64,000 nt of DNA. It comes from Streptomyces sp. NRRL B-1140 (lineage in GTDB: Bacteria; Actinomycetota; Actinomycetes; Streptomycetales; Streptomycetaceae). The notes below the pieces were generated by a model, which did no database searches, had not been told where the DNA came from, and saw only the letters and a list, made by a program, of their open reading frames with translations. The position numbers and the translations under genes were made by a program. The DNA lies in assembly GCF_001280065.1 (NCBI RefSeq), contig NZ_LGEA01000090.1, forward strand, positions 124,001-188,000, given 5' to 3'. Positions 54,901 through 63,096 of this stretch are shown here, one piece after another (within the stretch, counting starts at the first letter, position 1; each line of letters opens with the position of its first letter).

Positions 54901-55120
54901 AGACCCGCTCCTCTGCCGGAAGGTTCTGCAATACCTGCCGAACCGTTCCCCCGATGTGTCGCGCGAGGACGTGCGGCACAGATTCAGGCCCCACGGACTC
55001 GCTGATGGGATGCCATCCGAAGCTGGCCAGCTCCTTCAACTGCTGCTCGAAGCGGAGCGTGATCAGCTGCTCGTACAGTCCATCGGCTGGGGCAGAGAGG
55101 TCAGTGCGGCTCTCAGACAC
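51959..55120 (-). CDS. PLD-nuclease / SF2 helicase / DUF3427 protein
   Basis: GTG 55120 is chosen because GGGGAG precedes it by 7 bases; the protein is 1053 residues. The N-terminal third has a PLD-type nuclease with HAKAWLF (from residue 220) and GSSNLSKAAL. A superfamily 2 helicase follows with Walker A AATGTGKTV (around residues 351-358), DEFHHG (around 444), LGLTATPERMDG and the QQLGRGLRR motif VI. The C-terminal part matches DUF3427. Such proteins occur in defence islands and act as helicase-nucleases. The block is less GC-rich than its neighbours. A divergent PD-(D/E)XK gene adds support. Confidence 0.85.
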   Translation of the reverse strand: MSESRTDLSAPADGLYEQLITLRFEQQLKELASFGWHPISESVGPESVPHVLARHIGGTVRQVLQNLPAEERVFAANHILESVSTLHGAKEWVDLVADGPRQLLAITQQEAPGVFAVRPGIPLSDAALITNSPEDPSLGFELRAELATADRVDLLCAFVKWHGLRIIEQSLKAAHARGVPIRVITTTYIGATERRALDRLVEEFNAQVKVNYETRSTRLHAKAWLFRRKSGYDTAYVGSSNLSKAALLDGLEWNVRLSSVATPDVMRKFEATFDAYWSDPSFEVYDPQADGERLQEALAIAGGTSSTSAAQRGITLSGLEVRPYPHQRDMLERLEVEREVHDRHRNLLVAATGTGKTVMAALDYKQLRKKHGRDLRLLFVAHRKEILDQSMRTYQDVLVDANFGESLHSGEIPERWSHVFASVQSLSTKGLVRLAPDHFDVIVIDEFHHGTSPTYRKILDHFQPLELLGLTATPERMDGKNIQDEFFNGRIAAEMRLWEALENDLLSPFHYFGISDTTDLSTVEWKRGAYDPTALSNVLSSNARRARLVVKAVREKLSDPSTMRALGFCVSVAHAHFMAEVFRTAGLEAIALSGETPARQRKQALSDLASGRLQVIFSVDLFNEGLDIPDVDTLLLLRPTSSATVFLQQLGRGLRRSEGKAVLTVLDFIGQHRKEFRFENQFRALTNLTRKRLLDHIEHDFPQLPSGCQIILEEKARKAIIANIKDQIGVNVTALAREVADYGESTLSHYLEESGRELKEIYRGNGNSWTGLLRRAGLLKGEAPEGEAALLKRVPAFLHVDDPLRVAAYTRMLADDAPSYGELDEQGQAYARMLFFQLWPLGGVTRKGFASYDSGFAALRKQRAVRSELREVLAYNLAHTEHVPIPLLGLGGDTGIPLTVHASYSREEILPALGQSAIGGFMPGDFREGVKWCESVKTDALLITLEKDEKDFSPQTRYHDYALSETRFHWESQNQTSETSPTGLRYQRHAAEGSHVLLFVRRYKNTDIGGAQPWMLLGPAEYVEHTGSKPMAITWQLKHSIPADVWTYSAIAG

Positions 55121-55295
55121 AGGCAGGCTCCCCCGATTGATCGCGTCGATCGATGAGGCCGTTCTATCAAGAGGCACTGACAGAGCAGTGAGTGTGGGCA
55201 CACAGCGGCCTCCCGCTGGACAGGTTCGGTCGTCGATATGCGCGATGTCGATCTTTTTGGAGGCGCAACTGATCGCGGCGGGCTACGTTTTGAGC

Positions 55296-56414
55296 GTGCA
55301 CTTACGTGACCTGCTCATACGCATAGCAGAGACCTACGATCCCGAGGCTGGTATAGGCAGGGGGGTTCCAGCCCAAGACCTCCTTCGGGAGGTGGAGAGG
55401 ATGTCCGATCTGCCCTTACCTCATGGCTTCGTCGCGTCAGGGAAGGGAGGGCAGGGGTCTGCGAGTAGCACCCCGTGGATCGGCGTGTTTGGCGAGTCGA
55501 TCAATACGCAGGCCCAGGAGGGTTTGTATCTCGCCTACATCTTCGACTCGACCCGAACCTCCGTGACCCTCACGTTGCAGCAGGGTGTGACAAGGCTTTC
55601 GGACGCATACCCCAAGCTGGGCGACCGGCTGAGGGAACTGAAGCGGCGGGCAAGGCACCTCAGAGCGGGCTTGGAACCCGAGTTAGCCGCGCGTTGGGCT
55701 GACACGCCGACCTTCAACTCCAGGCTCGAACGCCCCCGCGCGTACGAGGCCGCCAGCGTGGCGGCACGGCGGTACGAGATCGCGAACCTGCCAGCGGAGG
55801 AAGTCCTCGCAGAGGAACTCCGAGTGGCATCTCTGTTGCTCCGCGACGCCGCCGCAAGCCATCGCGTCTGGCTCCAGCAGCCACCGGATGACGAGCCCAT
55901 CGTCTACGAAGGGCAGGGCCATCTCCCTTCCCCCGCTGATGACCCCCTCGACGGCTTTCGCCCGAACGACAGCAGCGACTACTACGTCCACATCAAGGGC
56001 GGCCGTCGGCGCAGAGAACGGCACCACGAAGAGCTCATCAAAGACTTCGGCCTTCACGTGGTGATGCGCGGGTATCAGCCGATCACGCTCGGCATGTATC
56101 CCAGGGACCTAGTTCTGCGCCGTCCCGCCGTGGATCAGCGGCGCTGTTGGCTTGTGGAGGGCAAAGCCGTCAAGAAGGGCAACACAACGCAAGCCGTCCG
56201 TGAGGCAGTGGGGCAGCTGTTTGAGTACAGCTATTACTGGCACCTGAAGCGCGGTGAGCCGAAGCCGCACCTTGTAGCCCTCTTCACGGAAGACATAGGG
56301 CACTACGCCGAGTACCTAGAGGAACACGGCATCGCCTCAATCTGGAGGACTGAGGGCGGGGGCTGGGCGGGTTCTCCTACGGCCGTCTCGTGGGATCTGG
56401 CCGTGGGAGCCTGA
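55296..56414 (+). CDS. MrcB-N (DUF3578) / PD-(D/E)XK endonuclease
   Basis: The GTG at 55296 gives 372 residues (alternatives are ATG 55245 and a CTG behind GGAGG at 55259). The N-terminal half fits the MrcB_N/DUF3578 domain of Mcr-type modification-dependent systems (LYLAYIFDSTRTSVTLTLQQ). The C-terminal half has a PD-(D/E)XK core: Asp271 (YPRDLVLRR), Glu288-x-Lys290 (LVEGKAVKKG) and the helix QAVREAVGQLFEYSY. There is no McrB GTPase or McrC partner. It is divergent from the PLD/helicase gene with 175 bases between their starts. Confidence 0.8.
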   Translation: MHLRDLLIRIAETYDPEAGIGRGVPAQDLLREVERMSDLPLPHGFVASGKGGQGSASSTPWIGVFGESINTQAQEGLYLAYIFDSTRTSVTLTLQQGVTRLSDAYPKLGDRLRELKRRARHLRAGLEPELAARWADTPTFNSRLERPRAYEAASVAARRYEIANLPAEEVLAEELRVASLLLRDAAASHRVWLQQPPDDEPIVYEGQGHLPSPADDPLDGFRPNDSSDYYVHIKGGRRRRERHHEELIKDFGLHVVMRGYQPITLGMYPRDLVLRRPAVDQRRCWLVEGKAVKKGNTTQAVREAVGQLFEYSYYWHLKRGEPKPHLVALFTEDIGHYAEYLEEHGIASIWRTEGGGWAGSPTAVSWDLAVGA

Positions 56415-56469
56415 GCAGGACGCTTTCCTACTCTGGCGATGGGGAGCGCCGCCGTGCGCTGGGCAGATG

Positions 56470-56509
56470 CCCGGCGTGGCGGGCGCGTCTGCGGGGTCGC
56501 CACGCCGGG
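56470..56509. terminator. Bidirectional terminator after the MrcB-N nuclease gene
   Basis: A 12-base-pair stem (CCCGGCGTGGCG) with a 16-base loop lies between the convergent nuclease and SEC-C genes. Confidence 0.7.
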
Positions 56510-56547
56510 TTGGTTTAGCGGCTGCCTGCCGGTGGCTTCTGCCCGTG

Positions 56548-57564
56548 TCAGGCCGTACCGCCGTGGCACTGGCCGTAGGGCCGGCCCGACCCACACCAGC
56601 AACCCGCCCCCGACTGCGGCGGCCAAGCCACCGCCCGCCCCCGAGCCGCCAGTGTCGTCGCGTACTGCGGCAGCAGCGTCGCATCCGTCGGAGACGAAAG
56701 CTCCGACGCCGCGAAGGCCTCGTACGACGGGACCGTGCCCGTGACGATGCCCAGGTTCGGGGTGCCGGAGGAGGACAGTTCGCGCAGCGACTGCTCTATC
56801 GAGACCAGGTGGTCGGCGTGGGACGGGTACTCCGTCGACAGGGACGGATAGGCCTCCAGGAGTTCCGTCAGCTCGTTCGCCGGCCAGTGCAGGATCGCCA
56901 CCGGGAACGGGCGGGAGAGGGCCTCCCGGTACGCGCCCAGTTCTGCTCGGAGGCGGAGGATCTCCGCCTCCAGTTCCGCCGGGTTCTCCGAGCCCAGGGA
57001 CCACACGCGCTTGGGGTCGTGGAGTTCGTCCAGGGTGATCGGGAGGGAGTGGACCGAGTCCGCCAGGGCGTCCCACTCGTCGTGGGACCTGCCGAGCATG
57101 CGCCGTACGCGGTGGCGGCCGAAGAGGAGGGGATGGGTGGCGTAGGGGGGCTCCTCGACGTCCGTCAGGAGGCGGTGCACGGCCTCCGTGAACGTCTCGT
57201 GGGCCGCTTCCAGTTCGTCGTGGGATTCCAGGGACTCCGCGACGATCACCCAGGGGGCCGGGTCCTTGGGGGACGCTGCCCGGACACCTTCGATGATCGC
57301 GCGGGCCTCGGCCTCGTGGCCGTACTCCCACAGGTTCGAGGCCTTGAGCGCCCGCACCAGGTGGGGGTTCTCCAGGCCGTCGGGGGAGGACAGCAGGCGG
57401 TCGTAGAGGGTGGTCGCGGTGGGGCGGTCGCCGGAGAGCTCCAGGTGGGCCGCCGCCCGCAGCAGCAGGGCCTCGGCGTCCTCGGGATACAGGCCGGCGG
57501 TCCGCTCCAGGCGTGCCGCCTCGGCGGTGTGGTCGACGTTTTCGGCAGGCGTGTCGGGGCGCAT
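56548..57564 (-). CDS. SEC-C motif protein
   Basis: The 338-residue protein ends in a SEC-C zinc motif (CWCGSGRPYGQCHG), as at the C-terminus of SecA. The body is made of helical TPR-like repeats (ARLERTAGLYPEDAEALLLR, LESHDELEAAHETFTEAVHR). It may bind SecA partners or ribosome-related ligands, but the function is unknown. ATG 57564 is chosen for domain fit. Confidence 0.85.
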   Translation of the reverse strand: MRPDTPAENVDHTAEAARLERTAGLYPEDAEALLLRAAAHLELSGDRPTATTLYDRLLSSPDGLENPHLVRALKASNLWEYGHEAEARAIIEGVRAASPKDPAPWVIVAESLESHDELEAAHETFTEAVHRLLTDVEEPPYATHPLLFGRHRVRRMLGRSHDEWDALADSVHSLPITLDELHDPKRVWSLGSENPAELEAEILRLRAELGAYREALSRPFPVAILHWPANELTELLEAYPSLSTEYPSHADHLVSIEQSLRELSSSGTPNLGIVTGTVPSYEAFAASELSSPTDATLLPQYATTLAARGRAVAWPPQSGAGCWCGSGRPYGQCHGGTA

Positions 57565-57705
57565 GGGGGACACCGTACTGCCGGGAGGTGACGAGCGTGA
57601 GAGATGCGCAGGCCAGACCACTCGGCCTCCCGACTTTCCCTCCGCTCGCCACCCCGGCTTCACGACTCGTCCCGAACCGCCGTCGCCGGCCCGTCGACCC
57701 CAGGA

Positions 57706-59181
57706 CTAGAGGGTCACGCCGTCGATTTGCAAGGTTTGGACCGACTTCGCCGCGAATGGCACGCTGACCGACTTGCCGTTCAGGCGGATGTCCGAGCGTG
57801 CCGTGTAGAGGTCGCCGCCGCCCGTCGTGAGCGTGTTCCAGCGCGGGACCACGCCCCCGGTGCTGCCCGTCACCGTCGAGAAGCGGGAGAGGTCGAAGGT
57901 CAGGGTCTGGGCGGAGGTGGAGGTGTTCACCGCCACGATCACCAGGCGTCGGGCCGTCGCGTCGTACGCCGCCACCGCGTAGTCCACGCCCGTGTCCAGG
58001 ATCGTCATGCCGGGGCGGATGTGGCGGCTGAACTGGGCCATCACATAGTGCTTGGTCTGGACGGTGGTCGGCTGGAGGGTGCTCGCGTCGTAGGCGATCA
58101 TCGCCCAGCCCGTGGACGGGTCCATGACCTGCCAGTAGCACCAGGCCGTCGGGTGCAGCCAGCGGAAGTCCAGGCAGAGGTTGGAGGCCATCGTCAGGCC
58201 CGTGCCGTCGCTGTCGCCCGTCTCGGAGTTCCACAGCTTCTTGCGGGAGGTGGTCACCACGTCCGTGTAGAGCAGGTCGCGGCGGCCGCCCGAGCCCTGG
58301 TAGCCGTGCACGTTGACCTGGGAGACCAGGCCCTTGGTCGTCGCGTTGAAGGACGACCACGTGGAGCGGGCCGTGTCGTAGTTCGTCTCGTCCGACGCGG
58401 CGATGCGCAGGCCGGTGAGGCCGCGCTTGTCCAGCTCGCTGCGCATGTAGGGGAGTACGGCGGCCTGGACCGCCGGGTCCATGTGGCAGCCCTCCTGGGT
58501 GCCGGTCGCGGTCCACCAGGTGGAGGCCGGCTCGTTGAAGGGGTCGACCGTCGCGAAGTTCACGCCCCAGTTCGACTTCGCGTACAGCGCCGTCGCCGCC
58601 AAGTGGGAGGCGTGCTGGCGGTAGTTCCACGTCTGGAGGTTGTTGCCGCCGCCCGAGGCGCCCGAGGGGTTGTGGTTGGAGCACATCCACCACATCGGGG
58701 AGTTGGCGAACAGTTCGGTGATCGCCCCCCGCTGCGTCGCCTTCACCAGCATCGCGCGCTGGTTGGCGTCCGCCGTCCACTTCCAGGCGGAGGAGGTGGG
58801 GTCCTCGTTGTTCCAGTCCTGCCAGAAGCCCTCGATCTGCTTGAAGGCGGGGATGTTGGGCGACTTCACCATCGTCTCGCCGCCGACGCTGTTCCAGCTG
58901 CACGCGCCGAGGTTGTACCGGGCGATGTTGAGGCCCAGGCCGGGCAGGGAACGGCCGTTGTACGTGACGGACTTGGTGGTGAAGAACAGGTCGGCGAAGT
59001 CGTCCCGGGCGCCGAAGACGTTGGCCCACCAGGCGAGGGAGGTGCCCCAGCCCTCCCAGGTGCCGTACGTCGTCGACGGGTTGACGGCGATCGTGGCGTC
59101 CGCGTGCGCGGTGCCTGTCGCCAGGGCGCTGCCGAGGAACGTTCCGCCTGCTGCGGCCAGCAGACTTCTGCGTCGTATCAC
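57706..59181 (-). CDS. Secreted GH30-type galactanase/glycosidase
   Basis: The 491-residue exoenzyme has a Tat signal (RRRSLLAAAGGTFLGSALAT). It belongs to GH30 (subfamily-5-like endo-beta-1,6-galactanases): TYGTWEGWGTSLAWWANVFG, acid/base Glu in DPFNEPAS, nucleophile Glu in LWNSETGDSD. GTG 59181 follows GGAGGAG by 2 bases. It would release galacto-oligosaccharides outside the cell, a logical source for the GH35 operon 10 kb away. Confidence 0.88.
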   Translation of the reverse strand: MIRRRSLLAAAGGTFLGSALATGTAHADATIAVNPSTTYGTWEGWGTSLAWWANVFGARDDFADLFFTTKSVTYNGRSLPGLGLNIARYNLGACSWNSVGGETMVKSPNIPAFKQIEGFWQDWNNEDPTSSAWKWTADANQRAMLVKATQRGAITELFANSPMWWMCSNHNPSGASGGGNNLQTWNYRQHASHLAATALYAKSNWGVNFATVDPFNEPASTWWTATGTQEGCHMDPAVQAAVLPYMRSELDKRGLTGLRIAASDETNYDTARSTWSSFNATTKGLVSQVNVHGYQGSGGRRDLLYTDVVTTSRKKLWNSETGDSDGTGLTMASNLCLDFRWLHPTAWCYWQVMDPSTGWAMIAYDASTLQPTTVQTKHYVMAQFSRHIRPGMTILDTGVDYAVAAYDATARRLVIVAVNTSTSAQTLTFDLSRFSTVTGSTGGVVPRWNTLTTGGGDLYTARSDIRLNGKSVSVPFAAKSVQTLQIDGVTL

Positions 59182-59404
59182 GGCTCCTCCGTAAGGGAGA
59201 TGAGGGCGCACGCCGGTCCCCGGCCCGGCGTCGCGAGGGGGCCCGTTGTCGGGTGACGAGAAGCATCGGGTGTGGCGTGTGGGTTGTCGAGAGTTCTGAC
59301 GAACCTTCTTCAAACCCGTTTAAGAAGTCGCCGGTCTGCTCGGGAGAGTGATCCTGTATAACGAACGAGAGGACATACACACGTACGAGCGGGAGGGGCG
59401 GCCG

Positions 59405-59734
59405 GTGAACCGGAGCTGGGCGACGCTGCGTCCCGCCCTCGCGCTGCTCTTCCTGCTCGTCGAAGTGGCCCTGCTCGACACCGGCAGCCTCTCCGCCACC
59501 GTCGCCCTCGCCGCCACCGCCGCCGCTTCGGCCGCCTTCGCGCTCTGCGCCGTCGCCGCTTCGCGCTGCGCGCCCGCCGTGCCGCGCACCCGGGTGCGTA
59601 CGGCCATCCGCGACCGGGACCGGCGTACGGCGTTCCTGCCACAACGCGATCCCGACGCCCGGGGGCGCACCCGGCCCCGGGCACCCGGTCACGCCCTCCG
59701 GGCGACCGTCGCGCTGGGGTACCTCTCCACCTGA
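59405..59734 (+). CDS. Small membrane protein (DUF6412-like) upstream of a YidC paralogue
   Basis: The GTG-started 109-residue protein has two hydrophobic helices (PALALLFLLVEVALL, ATVALAATAAASAAFALCAV) and a basic Arg-rich tail. GGGAGGGG precedes it by 6 bases. It lies 71 bases upstream of the YidC-like gene on the same strand and probably shares its transcript. Confidence 0.75.
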   Translation: MNRSWATLRPALALLFLLVEVALLDTGSLSATVALAATAAASAAFALCAVAASRCAPAVPRTRVRTAIRDRDRRTAFLPQRDPDARGRTRPRAPGHALRATVALGYLST

Positions 59735-59805
59735 AGTGACCCCGCGCGGGTCGTCATGCCGCCCTGATCTGTTCCGGCACGACGAGACCCCCGGAGGGCT
59801 CACCC

Positions 59806-60516
59806 ATGTCCGTCTTCGCCAGCCTGGTCGAGCACCTTGCCGACCTGCTCCAGCCGCTGTGCGGCGCCTCGGCCGCCGCCGCTGCGATCGTCCTGTTCAC
59901 CGCGCTCGTACGCCTCCTCGTCCACCCCCTGTCCCGGGCCGCCGCGCGCGGCCAGAAGGCGAGGGCCGCGCTCCAGCCGAAGATCGCCGAGCTGCGGAGG
60001 AAGCACGGCAGGAATCCCGAGAGGCTCCAGAAGGCCGTGCTGGAGCTGCACGCCGAGGAGAAGGTGTCGCCGCTGGCCGGCTGCCTGCCGGGGATGCTCC
60101 AGATCCCGGCCTTCTTCCTGCTCTACCACCTGTTCTCCAGCGACACGATCGGCGGCGAGGCCAACGCGCTGCTCGGCCACCGTCTGTTCGCGGCTCCGCT
60201 CGGGGAGCGGTGGACGGACGCGCTCGACGGCGGTCTTCTCAGTGGCGCGGGGCTGGTCTACGCCGGGCTGTTCGTGGTCGTGGCCTGCGTCGCCGCGTTC
60301 AGCTACGGGCTCAGCAAGCGCATGATGGCCGCCAACCCGGTCGCCCCGGCCGGTGACGGGGAGCAGCTGCCCGGGCTGGGGGCGGTGAGCCGGGTGATGC
60401 CGTTCATGTCGTTCTTCACGCTGGTCACCGTGGCCGTCGTACCGCTGGCCGCCGCACTGTACGTCGTCACCAGTACGACGTGGAGTGCCGTGGAGCGGGC
60501 CGTGCTGTACCGGTGA
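59806..60516 (+). CDS. YidC/Oxa1 family membrane insertase, paralogue
   Basis: The 236-residue protein has five hydrophobic helices and the Oxa1 core with the hydrophilic-groove Arg, as in FTALVRLLVHPLSRAAARGQKARA. The C1-loop segment LQPKIAELRRKHGRNPERLQ is characteristic. It lacks the long lipoprotein N-terminus and the C-terminal tail of housekeeping YidC. It is isolated from rpmH and jag, so it is probably an accessory insertase. Confidence 0.88.
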   Translation: MSVFASLVEHLADLLQPLCGASAAAAAIVLFTALVRLLVHPLSRAAARGQKARAALQPKIAELRRKHGRNPERLQKAVLELHAEEKVSPLAGCLPGMLQIPAFFLLYHLFSSDTIGGEANALLGHRLFAAPLGERWTDALDGGLLSGAGLVYAGLFVVVACVAAFSYGLSKRMMAANPVAPAGDGEQLPGLGAVSRVMPFMSFFTLVTVAVVPLAAALYVVTSTTWSAVERAVLYR

Positions 60517-60661
60517 CCCGGCGGGCCCGGTCCAGTACGTGAACGGGGTATTGCGGAGTGCACGGGGAGCTTGGACGATCGACCAGTCCTCCGATGGGTC
60601 CGCCCCGCCGCATCCGGGCCGCGCGCATCGGCCGGGCGCCCGCGATCGAGGGAGACTGATC

Positions 60662-61519
60662 ATGAAGCTGCTGCGAGTCGGTACGGCCGGGGCGGAGCGG
60701 CCCGCGCTGCTCGACGCCGAGGGGGCCCTGCGGGACCTGTCGGGCGTCGTCGCGGACATCGACGGCACGCTGCTCGCCGACGAGGAGGCGCTCGGCCGGG
60801 TCCGGGCCGCCGCCGACGCCGGTGACCTGCCCGTACTGGACGCCACCGGGCTGCGGGTCGGGCCGCCGCTGGGGCGCATCGGCAAGATCGTCTGCATCGG
60901 GCTGAACTACCACGACCACGCGCGCGAGACCGGTGCCGAGCCGCCCGCCGAGCCGGTCCTCTTCATGAAGGCGCCGGACACCGTGGTCGGGCCGTACGAC
61001 ACCGTCCTCGTGCCGCGCCGGTCCCTCAAGACCGACTGGGAGGTCGAGCTGGCCGTCGTCATCGGGCGTACGGCCAGGTATCTGGAGACCGTGGAGGAGG
61101 CGCTCGCGCATGTCGCCGGGTACGCCGTGGCGCATGACGTGTCCGAGCGGGAGTTCCAGATCGAGCGCGGCGGGACCTGGGACAAGGGGAAGAACTGCGA
61201 GACGTTCAACCCGCTCGGGCCGTGGCTGGTGACGGCGGACGAGGTGCCGGACCCGCAGAATCTGTCCCTCAAGTTGTGGGTCAACGGGGAGTTGAAGCAG
61301 GACGGGACGACTGCCGAGCAGATCTTCCCCGTCGGGGAGGTCGTGCGCTACCTCAGCCGGTTCATGACGCTGTACCCGGGCGATGTGATCAACACCGGGA
61401 CGCCTGCGGGCGTGGCGCTGGGGGCACCCGAGCCGAAGCCGTTCCTGCGGGCCGGGGATGTCGTGGAGCTGGAGATCGAGGGGCTCGGGCGGCAGCGGCA
61501 GGAGTTCAAGGACGCGTAG
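60662..61519 (+). CDS. Fumarylacetoacetate hydrolase family protein
   Basis: The 285-residue enzyme has the FAH/MhpD fold with metal ligands in IGLNYHDHARETGAEPP, ELAVVIGR and the GDVINTGTPAGV loop. It hydrolyses or decarboxylates acyl-pyruvates, such as those from aromatic breakdown. The substrate is not identified. It ends 98 bases from the convergent F420-type oxidoreductase. ATG 60662 lies just after a weak GAGGGAG. Confidence 0.88.
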   Translation: MKLLRVGTAGAERPALLDAEGALRDLSGVVADIDGTLLADEEALGRVRAAADAGDLPVLDATGLRVGPPLGRIGKIVCIGLNYHDHARETGAEPPAEPVLFMKAPDTVVGPYDTVLVPRRSLKTDWEVELAVVIGRTARYLETVEEALAHVAGYAVAHDVSEREFQIERGGTWDKGKNCETFNPLGPWLVTADEVPDPQNLSLKLWVNGELKQDGTTAEQIFPVGEVVRYLSRFMTLYPGDVINTGTPAGVALGAPEPKPFLRAGDVVELEIEGLGRQRQEFKDA

Positions 61520-61576
61520 GCGCTCCGCTGGGAGGGGCGGGGGACTGCGGTCCGCTGGCGGCCGCGGGCCGTCCGT

Positions 61577-61612
61577 GGCTGGTCGCGCAGTTCCCCGCGC
61601 CCCTCAGGGCGC
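61577..61612 (+). repeat. Interspersed GCGCAGTTCCCCGCGCCCC element
   Basis: GGCTGGTCGCGCAGTTCCCC is followed by the hairpin GCGCCC-CTCA-GGGCGC. It is the second copy of the motif at 24682-24722, in the same direction. It lies between convergent genes and may serve as a terminator. Confidence 0.65.
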
Positions 61613-61617
61613 TCCCC

Positions 61618-62484
61618 TCACGCCAGTACGGACGCCAGGTCGCGCCACGCCTTCCTCGGCAGGGCGTCGCGGGGCTCGCCGGTCAGGACCTGGAGGGCGA
61701 CGTGGTCCGCGCCGGCCTCGAAGAAGGCGTCGATCCTCGTGCGGATCGCGGTGTCGTCGCCCCAGGCGAACAGGGCGTCGACCAGGCGGTCGCTGCCGCC
61801 GTCCTTCAGATCGTCCTCGGTGAAGCCGTGCCGCAGGAAGTTGTTGGTGTAGTTCGGCAGCGGGAGGTAGATCTCGAGGAACTCGCGGGCCAGGGCGCGG
61901 GCGCGGGCCGGATCCGTCTCCGGGACGACGCCCAGCTCCGGGGCCAGCAGCGGGGCCTTGCCCAGGATCTCGCGGGCGTGCGCCGTGTGCTCCGGGGTGA
62001 CCAGGTACGGGATCGAGCCCGCCGCCCGGTCGCGCGCCAGCCGCAGCGACTTGGGGCCCAGGGCGGCCAGCAGGCGGCGGTCCTCCGGCACTCCGGCGGC
62101 GTCCAGACCGTCGAGGTGGGCGACCAGGGCCGAGTAGGGGCGCGCGTACTGCTCCACCCGCTTGGCGTGGCTCACTCCGAGGCCCAGCAGGAAACGCCCG
62201 GGGTGGGACGACTCCAGGTCCGCGAAGGCCGACGCGGAGGCGTCCGGCTCGTGCTGCCAGATGCTCTGGATGCTGGTGCCGACCCTGATCTTCGAGGTCG
62301 CCTCGATGAGCGGGGCGGCGTTGGCGGCGGAGCTGTTGCCGCCCAGCCAGAGGGCGCCGTAGCCGAGTTCCTCCAGTTCGGCGGCGGTCTCGGCGAGTTC
62401 GCCACGGCGGTCCGGGTCCTCGGAGCGCAGGCCCACGCTCCAGATGCCGTACCGGCCGAGCGTCTCCTTCAGGGGGGTGGTCAT
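61618..62484 (-). CDS. LLM-class F420-dependent oxidoreductase
   Basis: The 288-residue TIM-barrel flavin/F420 oxidoreductase has LGYGALWLGGNSSAANAAPL and the LGLGVSHAKRVEQYARPYSA region. GGAGGG precedes ATG 62484 by about 10 bases. The F420 preference is inferred from the lineage and family. It is the last gene of a minus-strand group; a gap of 90 bases separates it from the next gene. Confidence 0.87.
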   Translation of the reverse strand: MTTPLKETLGRYGIWSVGLRSEDPDRRGELAETAAELEELGYGALWLGGNSSAANAAPLIEATSKIRVGTSIQSIWQHEPDASASAFADLESSHPGRFLLGLGVSHAKRVEQYARPYSALVAHLDGLDAAGVPEDRRLLAALGPKSLRLARDRAAGSIPYLVTPEHTAHAREILGKAPLLAPELGVVPETDPARARALAREFLEIYLPLPNYTNNFLRHGFTEDDLKDGGSDRLVDALFAWGDDTAIRTRIDAFFEAGADHVALQVLTGEPRDALPRKAWRDLASVLA

Positions 62485-62574
62485 CGGTGGGGTTCCCTCC
62501 GGTAGGGGCGCCATGCTTGATCACGCGTACACGGGTGCCAACCGGAGGGAATCTCCGCTCATTCCATGAACGGC

Positions 62575-63096
62575 CTAGCGGTCCAGGAACCGCTCCAGTG
62601 CCTCCACCACCATGCGGTGATCGTCGAGTTGCGGCAGTCCCGAGACCGTCACCGCGCCGATCACGCCCACGCCCTCGACGGTGATCGGGAAGGAGCCGCC
62701 GTGGGCCGCGTAGGTGTCGGGGTCGAGGCGCGAGGACTCCTCGAACGTGCTGCCCTTGGCGCGGAAGCGGGCGCCGACCAGGTAGGAGGCGGAGCCGTAG
62801 CGCTCGACCACCCGGCGCTTGCGGGCGATCCAGGCGTCGTTGTCCGCAGTGGAGCCCGCCAGTGCCGCGTGGAAGAGCTGCTGGCCGGAGCGGTGGATGT
62901 CGATGGCGACGGGGGCCTGGCGTTCCCGGGCCATCTCGACGAGGAGCGAGCCGAGCGCCCAGGCGTCGTCGTGCGTGAACTGGCGGAACACCAGGATGCG
63001 TTCCTGCTTCTCCAGCTCTTCCAGGCTCGGGGTGAGTTCCGGGTGGAACTTCGGGGTGAGCCCCTGGCTGTGGGAGGGGGTGTTCTTGTGGGTCAC
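62575..63096 (-). CDS. UPF0303/DUF336 (GlcG/HbpS-like) protein
   Basis: The 173-residue protein has the HbpS-like core (HRSGQQLFHAALAGSTADND, GSFPITVEGVGVIGAVTVSG). The GTG at 63096 overlaps the stop of the upstream oxidoreductase by 4 bases (GTGA). The family includes haem-binding and corrinoid-type accessory proteins. In this position it may act with the dehydrogenase. Function is unknown. Confidence 0.83.
   Translation of the reverse strand: MTHKNTPSHSQGLTPKFHPELTPSLEELEKQERILVFRQFTHDDAWALGSLLVEMARERQAPVAIDIHRSGQQLFHAALAGSTADNDAWIARKRRVVERYGSASYLVGARFRAKGSTFEESSRLDPDTYAAHGGSFPITVEGVGVIGAVTVSGLPQLDDHRMVVEALERFLDR

Noticed and set aside
56303..59803. A 1166-codon minus-strand reading frame over the SEC-C and GH30 genes
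   Set aside because: It overlaps two well-supported genes on the same strand in another frame and is Pro/Arg/Gly-rich throughout.
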